From Actinernus sp. WN-2022 (taxonomy: Eukaryota > Cnidaria > Anthozoa > Actiniaria > Actinernidae), in contig JAOWCC010000019.1 of assembly GCA_030867875.1 (NCBI GenBank), forward strand, positions 33,151,976 to 33,215,975: a DNA stretch of 64,000 nucleotides. The letters are read 5' to 3'. Made by a program: the position numbers and the translations under genes. This document shows, in pieces, positions 1 to 11,563 of this stretch (position 1 is its first letter; the number at the start of each line of letters is the position of its first letter). A model generated the notes under the pieces. It saw only the letters and a program-made list of their open reading frames with translations. It did not search any database and was not told the origin of the DNA.

Positions 1-490
1 ACACACGGGAGGTGTTGGTGTCACACAAGAATGATGGTTTGAGTAGTGCTCTTAAGAGCCACACACGGGAGGTGTTGGTGTCACACAAGAATGATGGTTT
101 GAGTAGTGCTCTTAAGAGCCACACACGGGAGGTGTTGGTGTCACACAAGAATGATGGTTTGAGTAGTGCTCTTAAGAGCCACACACGGGAGGTGTTGGTG
201 TCACACAAGAATGATGGTTTGAGTAGTGCTCTTAAGAGCCACACACGGGAGGTGTTGGTGTCACACAAGAATGATGGTTTGAGTAGTGCTCTTAAGAGCC
301 ACACACGGGAGGTGTTGGTGTCACACAAGAATGATGGTTTGAGTAGTGCTCTTAAGAGCCACACACGGGAGGTGTTGGTGTCACACAAGAATGATGGTTT
401 GAGTAGTGCTCTAAAGAGCCACACACGGGAGGTGTTGGTGTCACACAAGAATGATGGTTTGAGTAGTGCTCTAAAGAGCCACACACGGGA
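1..490. repeat. 60 bp tandem array, at least 8 copies
   Basis: Near-identical 60 bp units run from the window edge; the only visible variation is CTTAAG to CTAAAG in the last two units. The unit is a multiple of three, so a 164-residue open frame of 20-residue repeats runs through it. I treat that frame as a by-product of the repeat: there is no domain and no codon-level divergence between units. The array continues off the left edge. Confidence 0.95.
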
Positions 491-640
491 GCAAGTGAAA
501 ACGTAATGGGCCAATCAGGAGTAAGTGAAAACGCAATGAGCCAATCAGGAGTAAGTGAAAACGGAATGAACCAATCAGGAGTAAGTAAAAACGCAATGAG
601 CCAATCAAGAGCAAGTAAAAACGCAATGAGCCAATCATGA
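491..640. repeat. 30 bp tandem array, 5 copies
   Basis: Five 30 bp units of the type AAAACG(C)AATGAGCCAATCA follow the 60 bp array directly. Units differ at several bases, so this array is older or evolves separately from its neighbour. It contains repeated CCAAT pentamers, probably fortuitous. Confidence 0.9.
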
Positions 641-1125
641 ACTGAAGTAATTCATGATTGGTTTTATTTGAACGATTACGTGATGTACCAAAACAATGTT
701 TGTTTGTTTTAAACAAGCCAGCAGAAAAGCTAAGCAAAACCAAAGCAATCACCGAATCACTTTCAAAAACTCAATGGAAAATCGCTCCAAGTGTTAAACT
801 GAAAAGGAAACTGATTTTGGCATGAATATGGAAGGGAAACAAGATTTGCTGTTTTAAGATCTGGGAATATCATATTTATCAGATGGACTGTATAGTTGAC
901 CCACTCAAGCGTTACATCACCCAGATCCCGGATGTATGACGTTACACTCCAAAGCCTGGCTGGAAAATTCCAAACAAAGCAGTCTAATTTAAAATTCTGA
1001 TGAGTTTGCCAAGTGAACTCTAAAGAAAGAGCTATTTTTTGCACTAAAGTAAATAGAAAATGGTGGTGAAATTTTGAGGCCAGTTTTGACTGATTTAATG
1101 ACATGGGGTGCTTTTCTTTCTCCAG
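641..1125. other. No gene seen; upstream intron of the 1126 exon
   Basis: No supported coding region. The last bases form a good pyrimidine-rich splice acceptor (CTTTTCTTTCTCCAG) leading into the exon at 1126, so this stretch is probably intron of a plus-strand gene that starts elsewhere. Confidence 0.4.
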
Positions 1126-1247
1126 GTCCTCGTCAGGGGAGCAGCACAGGGAGGTCTGGGGTGGTCGTTGGCGGATCTATTGGAGGTGGAAGTGGATTCC
1201 TCATAACACTCCTTATCATATACTGGTGCTGCTGTAAAAAACAATAA
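1126..1247 (+). CDS. Terminal exon encoding a transmembrane tail
   Basis: After a strong acceptor ending at 1125 there is a frame of 39 codons closing with TAA at 1245-1247. It reads a Gly/Ser/Arg-rich juxtamembrane stretch, then GVVVGGSIGGGSGFLITLL (about residues 12-30), an IIYWCCC end and a short basic KKQ tail. That is the typical last exon of a single-pass type I membrane protein: one hydrophobic helix with small residues, a palmitoylatable cysteine cluster and a tiny cytosolic tail. The exon enters in phase 2 (two bases before the first full codon). Upstream exons are not recognised in the window and may lie left of the tandem arrays. Function of the protein is unknown. Confidence 0.55.
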
Positions 1248-1525
1248 CCTAACATAGCTGGTTGATTTTTTTTGTGTGAAAATAGAATTTTAGACGAGCT
1301 ACTATAGTTACGTTGTATAAGTCAAATCAGATGCTAACGAGGAAATCTACGGTATTTGCATAGCGGGTTACGCCGAGAGGACATGTAATAGATTCAAGGA
1401 CGAAACAGCTGTCCATATAGCTGCATTATTTCTAGTTCTGAGCGCTTCTTATGTCAGGTTTAGATAACCGTAGTGCAAAGTGAAAGAGTTTGCTCGGCTT
1501 ATATATGATGTAAATGAGCGCCGAC

Positions 1526-1684
1526 ATGGCTGCCACGCTAACAAAGACTCCGATAATATTTCGCTTTTCTTTCGCCTTATTGATTCTATCAGTGACAAAC
1601 TTTATCAGGAATGACTCCTACAACGGAAATCTGTCTATCAAGTGTACGTTTTGGAAGCACAACCAATGTAATGGAGCAGAATGA
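1526..1684 (+). CDS. Candidate short ORF with signal-peptide-like start
   Basis: A 52-codon frame begins with MAATLTKTPIIFRFSFALL and has a hydrophobic core followed by a polar NDSYNG stretch and three Cys. It looks like a signal peptide, and a possible donor follows in the Cys-rich part, so it could be a first exon. It could equally be chance; no homology is recognised and no second exon is visible. Confidence 0.2.
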   Translation: MAATLTKTPIIFRFSFALLILSVTNFIRNDSYNGNLSIKCTFWKHNQCNGAE

Positions 1685-2277
1685 GCCAAATGGTCAGAGG
1701 TTTCACCCATCAGCCCTCATGAATACGAGGCTTTCGGGTCAACCATTTCAAAATGGTACAGAGATGGAGTGACGTTGAACGGAGATCACCAAGAATGATG
1801 CCCAAAACGATTATTTTCTAAAGAAAAGCAAGAATAAATGTAAAGCGGTGTCTGTCCTTGGCCACTGGAGTCATGATATGACGAATTTTTTTTACAAGCC
1901 TAGTCTTCAGAAGCTTCTTGGGTCCGTAAAGTCCGACAACTCACACGATAACTCCTCTTCGCATTCAGCCTTATGAAATCGGTTAGTCCATCCTTAGGCC
2001 ACTCAGCGTCTTACAATCGCTACTAGTGCATCGAATGAAGAGACAGGAATGTTAAAGCAGATTAAAACGAGGATATTTCATGGGAAATTTCATTCAAACA
2101 AGCTCAAAGCTGAAACAGCCTCAAACGAGTCGATGACCCAATAAGATGGGAGAAACCGCTGACTGTTTCATGGTATTTGGCTCAGCCGTAATAACAGCTA
2201 TTCTACAACCCCAAATATTACCGACATAGCTTATGATTTGCATATTCCTACTTATCAGTGGAAACTTCGCCCAACCG

Positions 2278-2782
2278 TTAAAGTGCCTATAACCCTTCTT
2301 GCAAGTTTTATAGCTATGAACCTTCGAAAAGTTTTGAATACTTCTGTGAAGAAAGTTTTGGCTTACAGAGAATATTCAATGTTCTACGCTTCTTTGAAAT
2401 CGTGTAAATGTGACCTTTCCTGACCCATGACCGCGAAAGTAAAATCCTGGGTCGATCCATGGGTAGACGTCATCTCGTTAATGCATTATTCTCCATGGCG
2501 CCTTTCTATCACAACAACATCGATGAATAGAAAATGTACACAGTTTTTAAGTTATTAGTAAAGAAAAAAGTTATTTTAGTCAACATTCAAAGTACTTCTT
2601 CAAATGATCGCAAAGTCGAATTAATTATATGACGTCAAGATGACGTATACCCAGGAATCGACCTAAGCTTTTACTTACGCGGTCATGGGTCAGGAAAGGT
2701 CAAACTTTCTTCACAGAAGTATTCAAAACTTTTCGAAGATTCATAGCTATAAAAATTGCAAGAAGGGTTATAGGCACTTTAA
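2278..2782. mobile_element. Palindromic MITE with TTAA ends
   Basis: Left arm (about 2278-2360 and 2418-2475) and right arm (about 2630-2782) are inverted copies. The ends read TTAAAGTGCCTATAACCC on the left and its complement on the right. The left arm carries an extra stretch of about 50 bp (about 2362-2415) absent from the right arm. TTAA at both ends fits a TTAA target duplication as in piggyBac or Kolobok elements. No coding capacity. A second element with TTAAAGTGC ends lies at 13021-13496. Confidence 0.75.
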
Positions 2783-2789
2783 CTGCACT

Positions 2790-2912
2790 AATACCATGAT
2801 CCCTTCGCTTTCCTTTGTTTGTTCAGGGACATTTAATCTCGAATATCCCTCATCAGCATGCGTATACTTTCACTATATCTCCCTCATTCACCATGCAAGA
2901 GGGAAACCTATA
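2790..2912 (-). repeat. Dispersed repeat, inverted copy of 60698-60820
   Basis: About 120 bp nearly identical in reverse complement to 60698-60820, including the words CAGGGACATTTAATCTCGAA and CCCTCATTCACCATGCAAGA. The two copies lie on opposite sides of the N gap. The function is not recognised; it begins just beyond the palindromic element. Confidence 0.8.
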
Positions 2913-3299
2913 GTTAAAAATCAGTCTGACCATAAATTACTTTTCAACACCATTGACCGTATGCTTCATAATAATAATAATAATAATAATTTAAATATTT
3001 ATACAGGAGGCAAACCTCACCCTAAGGTGATTTTCAGGAAGGACCTGTATTAGAGTAAAAAAATTCTTGTTTGTTGCCCCATTTCAAACCACGTGATAGT
3101 TCTCCAGAAGATTCAGTGCTTTGTTTTCCAATTATAGAAATTGGTTCATTTCCTCTTGGGATACAGAAAAATAAAAATGCATTATTGAAGGCAGTCAGGT
3201 GGTCTGAAATGGTACAAGAAATAGGCAAGCCAACTAGGTCTATTGATTCGCTGTTCATGCTCATGATCATTTATATATAATGGGAATCACCTTCTGAAG

Positions 3300-3560
3300 G
3301 AATGCAATCACATGGTTGTACTAGATGGCAAACAAATCTTAATTCATATATTTAAAGGCACTTGTACGAGATCAGAAGTGTTTTTAGCAAAACCTGTTTG
3401 TAAATGCTATTTTCCACTTCTAATCGATTGCCAATCTTTGTACCCATCCCATGGCAATGTCTTTCCCATGGCCGCAGGTCACAAGCTCAATTCATTCGTT
3501 CACAAAGTATTATACCAGCACATGACTGTTTCCTGGAAAAGGCCTATCACAACTGCTCCC
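3300..3560 (+). repeat. Dispersed repeat, same family as 44980-45330
   Basis: Shares long matches with 44980-45330, such as ATTTAAAGGCACTTGTACGA and AGCAAAACCTGTTTGTA, plus the later TTTCCCATGG and TGACTGTTTCCTG blocks. Short open frames here are not conserved between the copies, so it is non-coding repeat DNA. Confidence 0.75.
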
Positions 3561-3569
3561 AGTAATTAT

Positions 3570-4880
3570 AATAAATCAACTTCACATAACACTCTCTCTG
3601 AACTAACTTGCTCAAAATATTACAAATATTAATTGAGTTTTTTTGTATTTTAGAAAACAATTCTTTTTAGCAGGGTTTAACCAACCCATACTTTTCAACA
3701 TTCTTAGAAATCAATGCTTTTCAGTAGGATTAATGGACTGATAATATTATTTCTAACTTCACTTTCCAAGCACAGGTGCTATTATATTGTGGAATACATG
3801 TAACTTTCCCTTTAGCTAATAATAGCTATAGATACCCCTTGTGAATATTTAGGGATGGTCATTCTAAATAAATAAAGTCATCTATCTAGATCTGCATGCA
3901 GTTTCATTTACGAGTAGAGTGGTGAATTTTCCAATATTAGGGCTAGTGTTCATTTTCTACATCTTGCAGGAAGCTGAAATTTATAACGAATCGTACGTAA
4001 TTTCCACTCGTTTTCTTCGATCACTCGGCTTTCCCGAATTCTTACTATGTCATGAAGTGACTTAGTGAAAATACCGACGCTGGCCATGGCCTACAACAGG
4101 AATTGGGCTATTTACTGCTGTATTTGATGCCATTACTTTTAACAGAAACGAATATTAAACAAGAAGATACTCATATCAATATTTAAAAGTACTCCTGACG
4201 CTTACCGAGAGGAGGTACTAAGCTGGCTTCATATCAAAGAACTGATGCCGGAGGGATCATGTCAAGTTTACAACACCATTTGACAATGGAGTCGTAACTA
4301 CATATATAAGCTTAGATTGTAAACATGATCCGAACTGAAAAATTAGGCCATTTACTATATATTTTAAGCCATTATTTTTAAAAGGCACAAATAAACACGA
4401 CACTACTACAACTGAGCTGGTAAAGTTTATATCATTTGTTTACTTATATATGTCGATTATTACTGGTCCACGTGCGTTCAGGAGCGCCAGTTATCTTGTC
4501 GTAAAATGTGCGAAATTTCCCTCGAAAGTCCGTAAAACTTTCGTCAGCCCTAGAAAAACTCAACATCTTAGCATTTCAGTTGAAGAAACTTTTGGTTTTA
4601 GCCAAATAACAGCTACAAATGGCACAAAACATTTTCGTCTTTGCTCGCATTCAAACTCTTCGTATTTCGAAGTCTATCAGTGTCCACGTGAACAGTGCTT
4701 TTTGTCCACGTGCACAGTGCTTTCTGATTGGTTGACGGCGAAATACCTCGACGCCAAAAAAATTTTTTTAAAAAAATTGCAATATCTGACTCGAGCCGGC
4801 CAAAGGTCTGGCCCGAGTAATTAAAAAATAGCTATAAAGATAATAATAATAACAACAATAACGTACTACTATATATAACT
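3570..4880. other. AT-rich stretch, no gene seen
   Basis: No coding region, RNA gene or clear repeat structure could be supported. A 124-residue open frame at 4450-4824 has no domain and no splice context and is probably chance. Confidence 0.4.
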
Positions 4881-4882
4881 AA

Positions 4883-5055
4883 TTAGATAAAGCGTTTAAA
4901 TTGATCTAGATTTGGAATGTTTCTCGTGCTCTCAGACAGCAAATTCCAGTCCTGAATGGCATGAAAACAAAGGCGACGTTGGCCAAACGAACTACGAGAT
5001 TTAGGCTCATAAATGTCGTTCTTACTTCTAGTATTGTAGTCTCTTTTAAAAGTAA
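4883..5055 (-). pseudogene. 3' fragment of a LINE reverse transcriptase ORF
   Basis: On the minus strand this reads RDYNTRSKNDIYEPKSRSS, then FGQRRLCFHAIQDWNLLSES and DQFKRFI followed by a stop at 4883-4885. The pattern of a basic FG.R.....WN.L....R block ending in FK is the usual C-terminus of non-LTR retrotransposon ORF2. Only this tail is present, as expected for a 5'-truncated or decayed insertion. It lies head to tail against a plus-strand LINE fragment starting near 5150. Confidence 0.6.
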
Positions 5056-5149
5056 AATTAAAATCCCAGTCTATAAAACCATTTAAACATTTAAAAACAA
5101 ATAAAATACGGTGCTTTAACGGTGAACTTAACTTGCTTTGCTCCTACTA

Positions 5150-7990
5150 CATATGAAGAACTCTCTTCTCTTATTACTTGCTATGCTATGAAATCCTGTG
5201 CCCTAGACCCTATACCTGCTGTGCTACTCCACTGCTGCTGCTTGGAAGATCGAGTCCCTATAATGTCCTCTCAGTCTGCAGTGTAAGAACATTTGATCTA
5301 GCCAACATACTTTATTATTGTAATTGTATGATTTGTTGACCCAAATAAGCCACTGGTTTCGACTTTACATTTATCTATTGTAAACAAAAAAATGTATAGC
5401 TCAATAAATGTTCAAATGTTCAAAATAATCACAAGGATAGTCGACCTGAGCTTCGAAAGTGGTGAAATGCCAGCCTCAATGAAGAATGCTATTCTAGCCC
5501 CTAAACTGAAGAAACCCTCACTGGACCATGAAGAATTCCACAATTTTAGACCAGTATCTAACCTGAAATTTGTTTCTAAGTCCGTAAAACAGGTTGCTGC
5601 TACCCGCCTCACTAATTACCTTAACCAGAACGACCTCCATGATGAGCTACAGTCAGCGTACAAACAATATCACAGCTGCGAGATTAAGCTCGTTCGTGTG
5701 CAAAACGACATACTAATGTCAATTGATGAGCAGCATGGTATTATTCTGGTCCTGTCAGATCTCTCCGCTGCATTCGACACGGTTGACCACAATATACTGC
5801 TATCAAGGTTGTCCTCCAAGTTTAACATTAAAGGCAACTTGAGATGGCTTCAGTAAAACTATGTCTAATCATCAACAGTTTGTTATGATTGATGACTCCT
5901 ACTCCGTTAACCATGATCTGACCTCCGGCGTCCCACAGGTTCTGTATTGGGACCCATCCTGTATCTTCTCTACACGTCCCCTCTGGGAGACATCCTGAGG
6001 AAGCACAAAGTGTCTTATCATCTGTATTCAGATGACATCCAATTATTATAATACATTCAAAAACTCATGAATAATTAATGAGCATTTTGTCCAATCAGAT
6101 GAAGCAAATCAGTCACGTGCATGCTCCTTTATACCTGATAAAATCTCATCATTCTAAAAGGCCCGTGGAGGGATTTGAATTCTGTCCCAGAGGGAAACGG
6201 GGTTAATGATTGAGACAATGGAATTTCTATTGATGTTTCAGCTTTCTCACTGAATTGCTAATTAGGATGAACGTTTTATATAAAGAATATCAATGAACAT
6301 GAAATTTTATATAATGTTTCATCCTAATTAAGAATTCACTGATAAAGACCCAAAGATAGCAAAAAGTACACGGAACATAAGGTACCTAGATAATAAATTT
6401 TGCACTAAATTTACTAATATCAGCAGACTACCGAGATACACAGATAATATTTTTAAAATGAAGTTATCCAACTACCATTACTTGTTTACCGAGCCACTGT
6501 TTAGTTCCAATTATTAAACCAAACTCAAAGCCGTAAAATTATAAAAACGTGCATTAAACTTACATATTTTGTGCCGGAGTCAAAAATTTAGAGTCTGCCG
6601 TCATGTCAGTGACATCGCTTTCCAAGTCTTGAACTTTATCGAGGTAAACCACGACACCAAATCCTTCAAGTGCAGATTCTTCTTGCCGATTGCGAAACGC
6701 CGCTTCAAACAACATAGTATGGTAATTTCTTCATGTCATTCCCTTGAGATGTTCGTAATTGCAGGCGGTGATTACTCGAATATTTTGCATGGCGTTGTGA
6801 ATACAATGGTTCATTAAGTAACCATTCCCTTGAGATGTGCGTATTTCTTTCATTGATTCTTAAAGCGTTTTTGAAGCCGTTTAAAACACTCACAGCACGT
6901 GTTTTATCAAGTCTAAAAATTCTCGGGCTTCGCCCTCGAATTTTTAAACTTGATAAAACACTGCTGTTCATGTTTTAAACAGTACCTACCTTTTCCATTA
7001 ATAGTGATCAAGACCTTGCCTCTGCTAAACTGAACGTTGAATATTGTTTACTAGATATAGAACATTGGATGGGTAAAAATAAGCTCAAGTTAAACAATGA
7101 CAAAACTGAAGTTATGTTTCTCCACTCTCGCTACCGCTCATGTGACTATATGCCTCCACTTGATGTGGGTAAAGACAATATACGACCATCAACGCATGCA
7201 CGTAATATTGGATTCATCATTGATAAAACACTCCATGGATAAACAAGTTAATGCTATCTGTAAATCCGCCTTTTTCAGCTGAGGAACATTGCAAAAATTA
7301 GAAAACACTTATATTTTAATGTAGCAGAAATATTAATCCACACCTTTGTCACGTATAAATTAGACAACTGCAACTCTCTATTATATGGTGCCTCTAAACA
7401 ATTAACTAAAAAGTTACAATATGTACAGAATTCAGCAGCAAAAGTCTGTAAGAAAAAATACGATCACATTTCTCCTGTTCTTAAAGACCTTCATTGGCTT
7501 CCTGTAGAAAAACGTATTACATTTAAACTTCTCTTACTGACATAAATCTTTAAATAATTTAGCTCCGTCTTACCTACAAAACTTAGTTAAGATATATACA
7601 CCTTTAGAAACGTACACTACGGGCATCATCCGATCCATTTCCCCTTGTTCGTCCACTCCGAAACTTAAAACTTATGGACAACGAGCCTTTTCAGTTGCTG
7701 CACCGGAACTATGGAACAGTCTTTCCTTCAACATCAGATCAAGTACTAGTCTCAATCAATTTAAGTCGAAACTAAAGTAACATTTATTTGTAAATTAGTT
7801 ACAACATACTATGTACATATTACTTATTGTCTTCCTTATTATCAGATTTTTACTTAGTTTAGTCACAACGTTTTAATTATTATTGTAAATTATTTTACTT
7901 ATTCATAATATTGTAAAGCGCATAGAACGGTATTGTATATGCGCTATAGAAGCTTATATTATTATTAACAAATACGATATTAGCAGTCAT
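5150..7990 (+). pseudogene. Decayed LINE with interrupted reverse transcriptase
   Basis: Several pieces of one reverse transcriptase follow in order. About 5157-5247 carries the MKSCALDPIP block. 5392-5856 carries FRPVSNLKFVSK, then LSAYK-like and LSDLSAAFDTVDHNILL (motif A, FDTVDH). About 5925-6045 carries a damaged SGVPQ block and SDDIQ. About 7000-7510 carries SDQDLASAKLN, KLNNDKTEVMFLHS and HISPVLKDLHWLPVEKR. About 7675-7790 carries the C-terminal FSVAAPELWNSLP. The order and motifs fit CR1/L2-like non-LTR elements. Multiple stops and frameshifts make it dead. A 0.9 kb insertion (about 6045-6990) interrupts it, and unrelated DNA fills about 5250-5385. The 3' end runs into ATT microsatellite DNA. 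Confidence 0.75.
6045..6990. mobile_element. Insertion inside the decayed LINE, hairpin-rich
   Basis: Reverse transcriptase similarity stops near 6045 and resumes near 6990, so the sequence between is an insertion. It holds two strong hairpins: about 6252-6340 (arms around TTAGGATGAA and TTCATCCTAA) and 6902-6962 (TTTTATCAAGT, loop GGGCTTCGCCC, ACTTGATAAAA). No transposase is seen. Exact ends and target duplication could not be fixed. The family is not recognised. Confidence 0.5.
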
Positions 7991-8191
7991 TATTTTTATT
8001 TCTTGCACCCTAACAATATTATTATTATTGGATAACTACGGATGTACAGTATTGTACAAAGTACCAATAAAATGCGTCTGTCTGTCTGTCTACCATATGT
8101 ATACGCAGCGTAATTAATTCAAATGCCGTTCTTCTCATGCACCGAACTAAATGTATACATTGAGGTCATCTTGATATCTAATTTTCGCGAT

Positions 8192-8420
8192 GACCCCGTT
8201 AGCTCAGTGGTAAAGCGCCGGTCTGTCGAGCGGAAGGTCGCGGGTTCAAACCCCGGCCGGGCCAACAGTCAGGGTCTTAAAATAACTGAGTAGAAGGAGC
8301 TGCCTTTACATAATATAGTAAACGGTTAGACCTTCACGTCTTCTCGGATAAGGACGCAAAATCGTTGGATTAGTGTCCCCAATTAGCTGCAAAGCTAAAT
8401 ACATTTGTTTATATTGACCC
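8192..8420 (+). mobile_element. tRNA-derived SINE
   Basis: The head (8192-8264) has a tRNA-like A box (TAGCTCAGTGGTAAAGCG) and B box (GGTTCAAACCCC) and a 3' half pairing partly with the 5' end. The anticodon arm and part of the acceptor stem do not pair properly, so it is not a functional tRNA gene. It is followed by a body with CTTCTCGGATAAGGACGCAA (about 8341-8360), of the kind found as a conserved SINE central domain in invertebrates. Transcription, if any, would be by RNA polymerase III. Confidence 0.6.
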
Positions 8421-8741
8421 AGATTCTCTGATCGCTACATATTAATCGGTTCGACGAATTGAATTCACCGTCTAGATCAACCAGTCGGTCCAACGGCGAA
8501 CTTATAATGGTATTAAGTTCGGTGCATCAGAAGAAACGGGTCTAATTTATCCTGCATGCAACAAGGCAAGTATATTTTTAGGCAAAATTTCCATTCGTTT
8601 CCCACTAATCTTGACGCATACCTTTTCGTACATACCATTTCCACCGGACGGTGATCGCCTCGCTTTGACGCCCTGGGCTCAGAGGATATGGCCCGGATGT
8701 AGCATTTTTCAACTGGGTAAGTACCATTTTATCAAATTATC

Positions 8742-9789
8742 ATGTCAAACTCCGCTTTATTCATAGATGGAAGTATTCATCAGGGTCACAAATGTTTTAG
8801 TGATGTATTGAGAGGAAGACAATGTGCTGAACTATTTTCATATAAATGTGACATTGCACTTGTGTGTGAAACGTGGCTAAAGGAAGTTATTCCTACTCAC
8901 CTCATCTGCCCTGTTGGCTTTAGTGCGATCAGAAAGGACAGAATAGATCGTATGGGTGGTGGTGTTGCTATTTTCTGCCGTGATGATTGGAAGTTAGAAA
9001 ACCTGGATGGTTGTTTCGTAAATGATTTTGAGTGTCTGTGGGCACGCATAACCACACCTAATTCTATATTTTATGTGTGCTCTATTTATCATCCACCCGA
9101 ACCAGTATATAATGTGGAGGACTTACTAGAGTTTCTCACAAACACCTGTGAGAGTATTGCATCTATTGGCCCCAACAATACAGTAATTATTGGTGGAGAT
9201 ATAAATGAACTTAAATATACTGATCTACTAAACCATGCAACCCTAGCACAACTGGTTAAGGAACCCACAAGGGAAAACAAAATACTAGATGTCTTCATCA
9301 CTAATAAGCCATATCTATGGAAAAAGACACAAGTCATTAAGAGTTCTGTGAGGACAGATCACAAGATGGTTATCGCAGTCCCAAAAGACCAGGTCAAAGC
9401 CAAACGCTGTACTAGAGAATTTCACGATGTTAGAGAACACAATAAAATCAAGATGTCCAAGTTGTTGGATGAATATGACTGGCAAAGTGTTCTCTTTTCG
9501 GGAGATAACATTCAGGTGAAAATAGACAACTTACAAACTGCGCTCTCGTCCATGTACAACGACTGCTTTCCCATCAAGTCTGTGCGAGTGTCTTCCAGAG
9601 ACCCCCCTTTCATGTCACCACGTGTAAAACATCTTCTGAACAATAGGCGCAAATTAATGAGAATGGGGCATACCGAGAACAATAGCTCTGTTTCTATACT
9701 TCAAGATAAGATCAACAAACTGATTAGAGAGAGCCAACTACGTGCTGTCAAACAAGAATCCAACAAGCATGATAAAGGGACTAGATCAT
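8742..9789 (+). CDS. LINE endonuclease domain (5' part of split ORF2)
   Basis: APE-type endonuclease of a non-LTR retrotransposon. Visible motifs are CETWL (about residue 42, the metal-binding Glu), RKDRIDRMGGGVAIF, SIYHPP, GGDIN (about 149) and SVRTDHKMV (the catalytic DH pair, about 203). The expected N-terminal start of the fold is short or damaged, so the true start may lie upstream of 8742. The frame is cut at 9789 by a 7.26 kb transposon. It continues at 17053 without any frame change; the two parts together give a single open frame of 867 codons. Clade is uncertain, CR1/Jockey-like. Confidence 0.85.
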
Positions 9790-9804
9790 CACAGCATGAA
9801 AAAA

Positions 9805-10150
9805 GCAATTTAAGCGAATTTACACCTGGCTTAAAGCAGCTTAAAGTTCGTGATCCAACTTTAAGCTACATTTAAGAGCAGCTTAAACCTGTGTAAAGTT
9901 AACTTTACGCATATTAGCTTAAAGGTATCGTAAATGCCGCTTAAAGTTCATGATACAGCTTTAAGCCATATCTTAAAGTGGCTTAAACCTGTATAAAGTA
10001 TGACTTTACGCATATGAGCTTAAAGGTATCGTAAATACCGCTTAAAGTTCATGACACAGCTTTTTAAGCCATATCTTAAAGTGGTTTAAACCTGGATAAA
10101 GTTTGACTTCACGAATATGAGTTTAAAAGTATCGTAAATGCTGCTTAAAA
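9805..10150. repeat. Left subterminal repeat array of the CACAG element
   Basis: About three units of roughly 110-120 bp, each containing GCTTAAAG, CTTTAAGCCA, GGCTTAAACCTG, GACTTTACGCATAT and GTATCGTAAAT(G/A)CCGC. The core words TTTAAGC and its complement recur every few tens of bases. Such arrays near transposon ends are usually transposase binding sites. Confidence 0.85.
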
Positions 10151-10554
10151 TGAATAGTAGAATAGATCAGAATACCGAAGACGTGGGTTTGATATTCCCG
10201 CCCAGGACATTTGATATTTTTGTCTCTACACACAGTCAATTTCTATCATAACTTTTTATTTATATGACAATTTTACAAATATGATATTATACTAAATGAG
10301 GGTAAAAATTTCGCGAAAAAATGTAACTCTAATGAGAGTTAACTAAACCGCCTTTCCTGGAAATTAGAATAAGCAGTCACATAAAAAAATGATTGTGTCT
10401 AATTGCACACTGCTCCAGGTTTAAGAGGTTTACAAAAACATTGAAGTGTGTATTCTCTACGGTGTAACGGTTTCACAAAATGGGAGTTTACTGTTTGTGT
10501 ATGATTATGGTTATATACGTATAATACGGATGATGATGATGAAACGTTATAAGT

Positions 10555-11165
10555 GGGTCTAATAATTAAGGATACCTAAGTAGGCTTAAGGATACCTGAT
10601 AAGGTCTAAGGTTACCTAAGTAGGTCTAAGTACCTAATCGGGCCTAAGGATCATCAGTGACGTAAGCGGGGCTAAGGATACGTAAGCGGGCCTAAAGATA
10701 CTAAAGTAGGTCTAGGGATACCTAAGTAGGCCTAAGAATGCCTAAGTGGGCCTAAGAATACCTAAACGGGTCTAAGGATACCTAAGTAGGTCTAAAGATA
10801 CCTAAGTAGGCCGAAGGATACCTAAGTAGGCCTAAGGATACCTAAGTAGGCGTAAGGATACCTAAGTAGGCGTAAGATACCTAAGTAGGCCTAAGGATAC
10901 CTAAGTAGGCCGACGGATACCTAAGCAAGCCTAAGGATACCTAAGTAGGTCTAAGCCGGATACCTAAGTAGGACTAAGGATACTTAAGCGGGACTAAGGA
11001 TACCTAAGTAGGCCTAAGGATACCTAAGCAAGCCTAAGGATACCTAATTAGGCCTAAGGATACCTAAGTAGGCCTAAGGATACCTAAGTGTGTCTAAGGA
11101 TACGTTAGTGGGTCTAAGGATAGATAAGAGGGACTAAGGATATCTAAGAACACCTAAGTAGGCCC
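10555..11165. repeat. Degenerate 20 bp array, CCTAAGTAGG type
   Basis: About 30 imperfect units of GGATACCTAAGTAGGCCTAA. Many units vary (GGTCTAAG, GCAAGCC, TGTGTC), so this is an old array. It lies between the left subterminal array and the first exon of the element gene, and could act as a spacer or promoter-proximal region; that is inference. Confidence 0.9.
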
Positions 11166-11298
11166 CTTGTGTTTGATGAGATATAAGATAGGCGCATATA
11201 TGACATTTAGCTAGGCGACTATATGGCATTCAGCCATGAAGTATATACCAACGATCTGTCATTTTGCTCTAGCTGTTACTCGACTTTTTTGCGCAAAA

Positions 11299-11563
11299 AT
11301 GGAGACCGCCGGAAATGCCAGTGATCGCAGCATGAACATTTCAGATAACTACGTCGAACTACTTGAAAGAGTGGTTAAAGAAAATAGACTTTTAAGAGAG
11401 GAAATCAAGAATCAAGGCAAAGCTCAAGAAAAGATTTTCCATCATTGACTTGACTTTGAGCACAAAGTTGAACCAGCTCGATAGTCCATCATCCGAAACG
11501 AGCAACACTACGGGAAGGAAACGCCGAAGGACGCAAAATATTGCAGTTCCACAACTTTGTCGT
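11299..11563 (+). CDS. Element gene exon 1, with a frameshift
   Basis: Starts at ATG 11299 (METAGNASDRS), chosen because the upstream ATG at 11236 adds a hydrophobic stretch unlike the rest. The frame closes at 11446-11448, but the next frame reads on at once as IDLTLSTKLNQLDSPSSETS and GRKRRRTQ to a perfect GTAAGT donor at 11564. A one-base frameshift near 11430-11444 therefore probably disrupts the exon. It ends in phase 0. Confidence 0.6.

Noticed and set aside
1..490. CRISPR array
   Set aside because: Units are contiguous with no unique spacers, and the genome is eukaryotic.
12..506. 164-codon open frame of 20-residue repeats
   Set aside because: It is produced by a near-perfect 60 bp tandem repeat with no synonymous divergence, start context or domain.
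8192..8264. Functional tRNA gene
   Set aside because: A and B boxes are present but the anticodon arm does not pair and the acceptor stem has mismatches; it continues into a SINE body.
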